DNA of 64,000 nucleotides, from assembly GCF_024713975.1 (NCBI RefSeq), contig NC_091100.1, forward strand, positions 25,309,501 to 25,373,500. Reading direction: 5' to 3'. Of the stretch, positions 56,292-64,000 are shown piece by piece (the first letter of the stretch is position 1; every line of letters starts with the position of its first letter). Position numbers and translations under genes: made by a program. A model generated the notes under the pieces. It searched no databases and was not told the DNA's origin. It worked only from the letters and a program-made list of their open reading frames with translations. The DNA comes from Paralichthys olivaceus (lineage: Eukaryota > Chordata > Actinopteri > Pleuronectiformes > Paralichthyidae).

Positions 56292-57448
56292 AACTGTAGC
56301 ATTGTTGTCCCAGCCCGCCAATACATAGATGAATCTAGGTTCTGCCTCCACTACTGACAAAGATATAACCGTTCATGAACATACCAAATAGCATAATACT
56401 AATAACAGGCTGGGTGTATTGTGATTGGTCCTCGAGCAGAGTCCATAGTTTACGGCACACGGCAATACGCTCTCATGTACTCCCAGAATGAGAGGCTCAA
56501 GTAAGGGCTGGTAAAGAGTCAGACAGGACCAGTAAAAACTTGGAACCAGGATTTTTGCTGGTCCACTCGGCCACTGATGCTGCGTCATTTCTTCTGATGC
56601 TCCCAGTGGTCCAGGTATAGAAGGCAGTATGTCTGTGAGAGAGAAAGAGATGGAGCCCAAAAACCAGACCACTCAGTGAGTCCAGGTTTATCCACTGTCA
56701 CAGATGAGCTGTCGGTCCATCAAGAACATGCTGCAGTTCACGAGGCTTCATGATGTCAACTCACGACCGAAACTTTGTTTGTATCCACATCACATGGGCA
56801 GGTTCATAGATCGAATATGTTGCATTATATCAGATATTTGTGTTGCTACATGCCTACAGCAACAGTATCGGCCCAATCATTCACAACAAACTGTACATCC
56901 GAACAGTGTGCCGAAGCATGTGAACGACCTCTGCCCAAACAAGACACTAAGTTCCAGCCTTTAAAGGCTTTGAACTGTGTGCGTGAGAGAGAGAGAGAGA
57001 GATAGAGAGAGATATGCTGGACCCTAAGAGGCAACGAGGCAGCAGCACTTCAACTGACTGTGCTGTGTCAGTTGCCTCCAAGGCTTAACACGTGTTACCA
57101 CACTGATTTTGTCGTCTATTCATTATAATCGTATTATTTTCCTGTCTTGACTTGACTACAAAACAGACTTAATGCTGGGGAATTTGTTTATTGCTTATTA
57201 AAGACACAGACATATATTCTTCTTTTTCCTGTTGGAGATGCTTCACTCTTGTCTGATCATTTTCTCTGCATCTCATGTATCTGTTGAGCAGTGTGTGACT
57301 CACTGGAATCAGTGTTTTCTCTCTGGGGCAGAAGGAAGGTGCTGCTCTACTTAAATATATTCTTGTCAAGAAAACAAACTGTATACAGCTACATTTATTT
57401 TCCTATCATAACATTCTATCGTCATATTTTTCTTGTGTTGCTATAGCA

Positions 57449-57454
57449 AATAAA
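57449..57454 (+). terminator. tmem109: Candidate tmem109 poly(A) signal
   Basis: AATAAA about 1.6 kb after the stop codon, with T/GT-rich sequence downstream. No transcript evidence; other weaker sites are possible. Confidence 0.3.
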
Positions 57455-59912
57455 AACTGCCCCTCTTCCTGTGTACTTGCTGCAGTACAATATGTTGTTT
57501 AACCCTCTACTCTGTCTACATCAGCAAGTGCAACCATTGGTCAAAGTAGGCCAGCTGTGCATGGTTTCCTGTCAAGCAGTGTTTGATCTGTTTCATGTCA
57601 TAATCCATGTAAACATGAAGTGCCATCACTGACAAACATGGCAACTCTCATGAAACAGATGTGGAATGTGGCCTTATGTCATAAAACAACCTTTTTGACT
57701 GGAATCTGAAATTAATCTTTAGGGAGCAAACTACCTAGCATTGAATCTTTCTCAAACTGTAGAGTCTCTACTCAGTTTTACACAAGCACTTCAGTTGAGG
57801 AACTCCAGAATGCCACTTTATTCAGACGTTACGTTGTACATAAAAAGCATGAAGAAATACAAAATGAGAGGTAGGAGGCCAATGTCAGAGTTCACTGGCA
57901 GAAAGTGGATGTGGAGCCCCAACTCCAGTAACATCCACAACCTTTAACTACAACTACACTAAGTGAATTATATTTGTTACATTTTACACACACACAAATA
58001 TATTTCTATCTTTGTGAGGGGACTAACTATCTTGTAACGAGTATTGACCCCCAAACAGATCTTAAAAGGTCAGAACAAGAAGATTGGTCAAAATTCCCTC
58101 ACCCCATATGGTCCAATAGTGGTCCATAGATAGAAGTACTAGTACACACACAAAATCTAAAGATTTTCAACTTAATGAAAACACAGTATGTCTTCCTGTT
58201 GCTACATGTTAGGATCATCAAAGCTTAAAACCACAGCTTTTATTTTGCTGTCCAAGTGAAAACTCAGCCAATAATATAGACGGAGGAGAAATGAGGCCAC
58301 TGTCACCTTCAGGGTAAAAGCAGCACCACTGAAAATCATTGTATACATATCCCCAGATGTTCATATCACAAAGCTACATTTTCCGGAGTGAGATTTGTCT
58401 GGGACACAAGTATCAAAAGCTGTGGAAGGATGATGAGTGATATGTTTGTTTTTTGCTGTAATAGTAAGAAGGCAAGAGGTCACACTGAAGGCAGTCAAAG
58501 TGGTTCGTCTGGTCACATTCTTGTGGTTTAGCCGTTATTGGTTACAACAGCCACACTTGGCAGCAAAACCAGTTCATTTGGATGGAATCACAGTGTTAAT
58601 ATCTTCAATTTGACTGTGACACACAAATTCATAGCAACTATTAGCATATCCTGAATGAGCTGACCAAGGAGGCATAGGATCAAAAAACGAGGTAGCTATA
58701 GTTTTAGCAATTCCCTGGCATAATATAGGGCCTGGATTTAAAGTCGGCCCAAAAAAACCCTGGTTCACTATTTACCAGTTGGATTGTGATTAGCCAGTTC
58801 AGAACATGGACCTTGAACATCTAGTCATGTTGTAGCTAGGGCCTGTACTTGTAGAGTCGTATAGAAAATGTTTTAGTAATTCAGTCATTCATAGACTCGC
58901 TTCAGATTCACAAGAACAGCAAACCTGGCACCAGGTACAGTGCACCTGCAGGGGCCCCTGGTCCTGCTCACACACTGATCAGTCCCTGACCTGATCTATA
59001 CAAAACTCACCGGCATTAGTCAGCAAATGTTAGCTGACAAGTCTGATTCAATGCACAAGTTAACTGCATTAGAAGAAAAAAAACAAACCTGACATCCTGC
59101 AACATAACAGACCCTGGACAGGGGGGAGCATAACTCTACTGTAGTAATAATGATACACAACCATTGTGTCACACACACGTGTTGTGTTGTACATCTGGTC
59201 CTGCAATGACCAGGTCATGGAGGTGTGTTCAGACTGAATGTGGAGCGACAACAATACTCACATGTATCTATAGATTGTGTGACTCTGGGATATGCACAAA
59301 CTAACTAGCCTTTTGCTAGCTTCTGGTCAGATCCACTGGGCTGTTTGTAGCTCATACAAACATTTCCAAAGTGTGAACACACCTCAGGGTCCACATCTGT
59401 CAGTGAAACCTCTCATCTGAGCTGGTGTTAGTGAAAACTGCAGAGTGATCCTCAGTCTTTCTGCCACAGGTTTCTGATTTCCTTTTGCTACTCCTAACCT
59501 CTGACAGTTCATTTACTTGTTTCTGGTTTCCTGACATGTTCCATCAAAAGTCAGCTCTCGCTAATCAGATATGCAAAAAAAAAAGAAGATATCAACATGA
59601 CTGAACTCAGTTAAAAAGTAGATTGACAACATGTTAGTGATGTGAGTGACATCTTAAACGTTTGGTGAAGTGAATAACCCAGTTCTTTCACATGCTAACA
59701 ATTCAGGAAAACACTTCCTGTCTTTGTCTCGTCGCCTCTGCAACCTTAACCTCTGAATAACTAACTCCTAAATGTTGACAGCTGTAAAACTGCTGTCCTA
59801 GAATCTTGCAGCAGATTTAATACTGCAGCCTAATAACTCTTCATTTTAACTCAGTTGGGGGAATTAATGCTGATCAAGGCAAGGAGGCAAAGAACAGAAT
59901 CTACGCTGTCCT

Positions 59913-59918
59913 TTTATT
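59913..59918 (-). terminator. Poly(A) signal of the proline-rich gene
   Basis: AATAAA on the minus strand about 105 nt after the stop codon at 60023. Confidence 0.4.
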
Positions 59919-60022
59919 TCCAGCGGCACAATTTTGCATCCCTGATTTGAACAGAGGGATGCAGAATGGTGACAGGGCACTGTAACATTAAAGGAAGGAA
60001 GCTGCTTCGAGAGTCAGCTTTC

Positions 60023-62756
<2,734 letters not shown>

Positions 62757-62849
62757 CTGCAAACACAAAAAAACACTTGTTAATTTAGTAACAAAGCATC
62801 AACAACTTACAACCTAATTCTCTGTGATATGGTATTAAACTTAAACTTC

Positions 62850-63180
62850 CTTTATTGATCCCACAAGGGGAAATTCTTTTTACACTCATGTTTTTCATTT
62901 TATACATGCATTAACCCACAATCCCACACACACACAGAGGGCTCAAAGACATGCACATTTTTTTGGAGAGAGATGGTAGAGTGATGGGCAGCCCCAGGAA
63001 AAGCGCCCTATGAGCAATTTGGGGGTACGGTGCCTTGCTTAAGGGCACCTCAGCAGTGAACTGAAACCTCTCCAGCTACCAGTCCACCTTCCATGCTTAT
63101 GGTCATTCATCTTGAACCGGCCACCCTCCGGTTCCCAAGCCAAATCCTTATGGACTGCGCTACTGCTGCCCATTATTAAC
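62850..63180. repeat. Fish interspersed repeat
   Basis: CTTTATTGATCCCACAAGGG followed by CTTAAGGGCACCTCAGCAGT and CAAATCCTTATGGACTGCGC, a common fish SINE-like unit. Confidence 0.55.
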
Positions 63181-63544
63181 ACACTTGACCAATCAGAGAA
63201 CTCATTCTTCTTCACGCCCCTTACCCATTCAGACCCATTTCCACCTGTCCTGAGTCTGGTTGGGCCAATCACAACCATTTTTCTAAAATGGGGCCAGTTT
63301 GATACAGTGACTGATGGTGGAGCAGCCAATAGAATTTTCATTAACTAACCGGACGGCTGCAGCTAATGAGCAGAGGTCTGTAATCCAGACAGCATTAAAC
63401 AAACTGCACACGTACATCACACATCTCTAGCTCTGCAACTGTTAATACCGCCCCGTTGGAAATCAACAATGAACTGAGAGGATCCAGACCCACTCTTAAA
63501 TATGAAATGGTCGTTTGATGTCAGGCTTCATTATGACACACTGC

Positions 63545-63640
63545 AACATTCAATTCAATTCAATTTTATTTATATAGCGCCAATTCGTAATTTACATTAT
63601 CTCAAGGCACTTTACATTTAAAGGTCAAGACCTTAAAACA
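63545..63640 (-). repeat. Fish interspersed repeat, antisense end
   Basis: CAATTTTATTTATATAGCGC then TCTCAAGGCACTTTACATTT; the reverse of the family at 42600-42830. Confidence 0.7.
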
Positions 63641-64000
63641 ATATTAACATAGAGAAACCCAACAGTTTCCACAATGAGCAAGCACAGGCGACACAAAATC
63701 CAAAATACCTCTCCGTCTCACCCACTGATCTGGACAGCGATAGTATTCCTCCTTATCCACAGCCACAGATTTTACTCACTCTTATATTATGTCTACAGAG
63801 ACAGCACTGACATATCAACATGTGAAATTTTATGCTGCAACATAACATGAAATTTATGTGGCTGCAGATATTGATCCAGTACTGCTTTTGTTTTTAACAG
63901 TGTTCCTTTTTCGCATCATAATCTGAAATGTCAGTCTAATAATGCCAGTAACAGATGATTTGTGAATATGAACAGCAGAAAAAGCTTGAGCAGGATAATC

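Larger units (their letters stand above)
55860..59900. other. tmem109 3' UTR and intergenic sequence
   Basis: No further gene is supported. A CA repeat is at 56259-56289. Confidence 0.4.

Noticed and set aside
56373-57005. Frames downstream of tmem109
   Set aside because: Probably 3' UTR and intergenic; no homology or splice sites seen.

Overview
This window is vertebrate nuclear DNA, almost certainly from a ray-finned (teleost) fish. Short conserved exons with GT/AG splice sites lie in long AT-rich introns. CA/TG microsatellites are very abundant, and there are many decayed fish-type repeats (tRNA-derived SINE-like elements, hAT remnants, a MITE family, an L2/Rex-like LINE 3' end, a Ty3/retroviral-like RT fragment). 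No bacterial-type operon, rRNA, tRNA or CRISPR array was seen.

Six protein-coding loci can be built exon by exon. From left to right: (1) a CD5-like T-cell surface receptor on the minus strand (10476 to 1660, six exons, 264 residues); (2) vps37c, an ESCRT-I subunit, minus strand (coding 28465 to 20043, four coding exons, 358 residues), with a GC-rich promoter and non-coding first exon near 28881-29350; (3) an MS4A/CD20-like four-transmembrane protein, minus strand (38166 to 32969, five coding exons, 175 residues); (4) a second MS4A-like protein, plus strand (43715 to 50387, six coding exons, 205 residues), divergent from the first; (5) tmem109/mitsugumin-23, plus strand (52597 to 55838, three exons, 223 residues); (6) the 3' part of an unrecognised proline-rich protein, minus strand (62756 to 60023, five exons, 5' end beyond the window).

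The gene content (CD5, VPS37C, MS4A family, TMEM109) matches the human 11q12 neighbourhood, so this is a conserved block. In human CD5 and VPS37C converge; here both read on the minus strand, which implies a local rearrangement. The block mixes lymphoid surface proteins (CD5-like, MS4A-like) with housekeeping membrane-traffic and ER proteins (VPS37C, TMEM109).

The most notable observations are: a CD5-like gene reduced to one recognisable SRCR domain; an orphan SRCR-like exon at 14726-14965 between that gene and vps37c; two divergent MS4A-like paralogues that keep identical 111- and 57-nt exons; CA/TG repeats abutting splice sites in four genes; an unrecognised pair of spliceable ORF exons between the MS4A genes; and an unidentified proline-rich gene at the right edge. 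Apart from these, 10.5-20.0, 29.4-32.8, 38.2-40.9, 50.4-52.1 and 56-60 kb hold no gene I can support. All identifications come from reading translations by eye; no database search was run.
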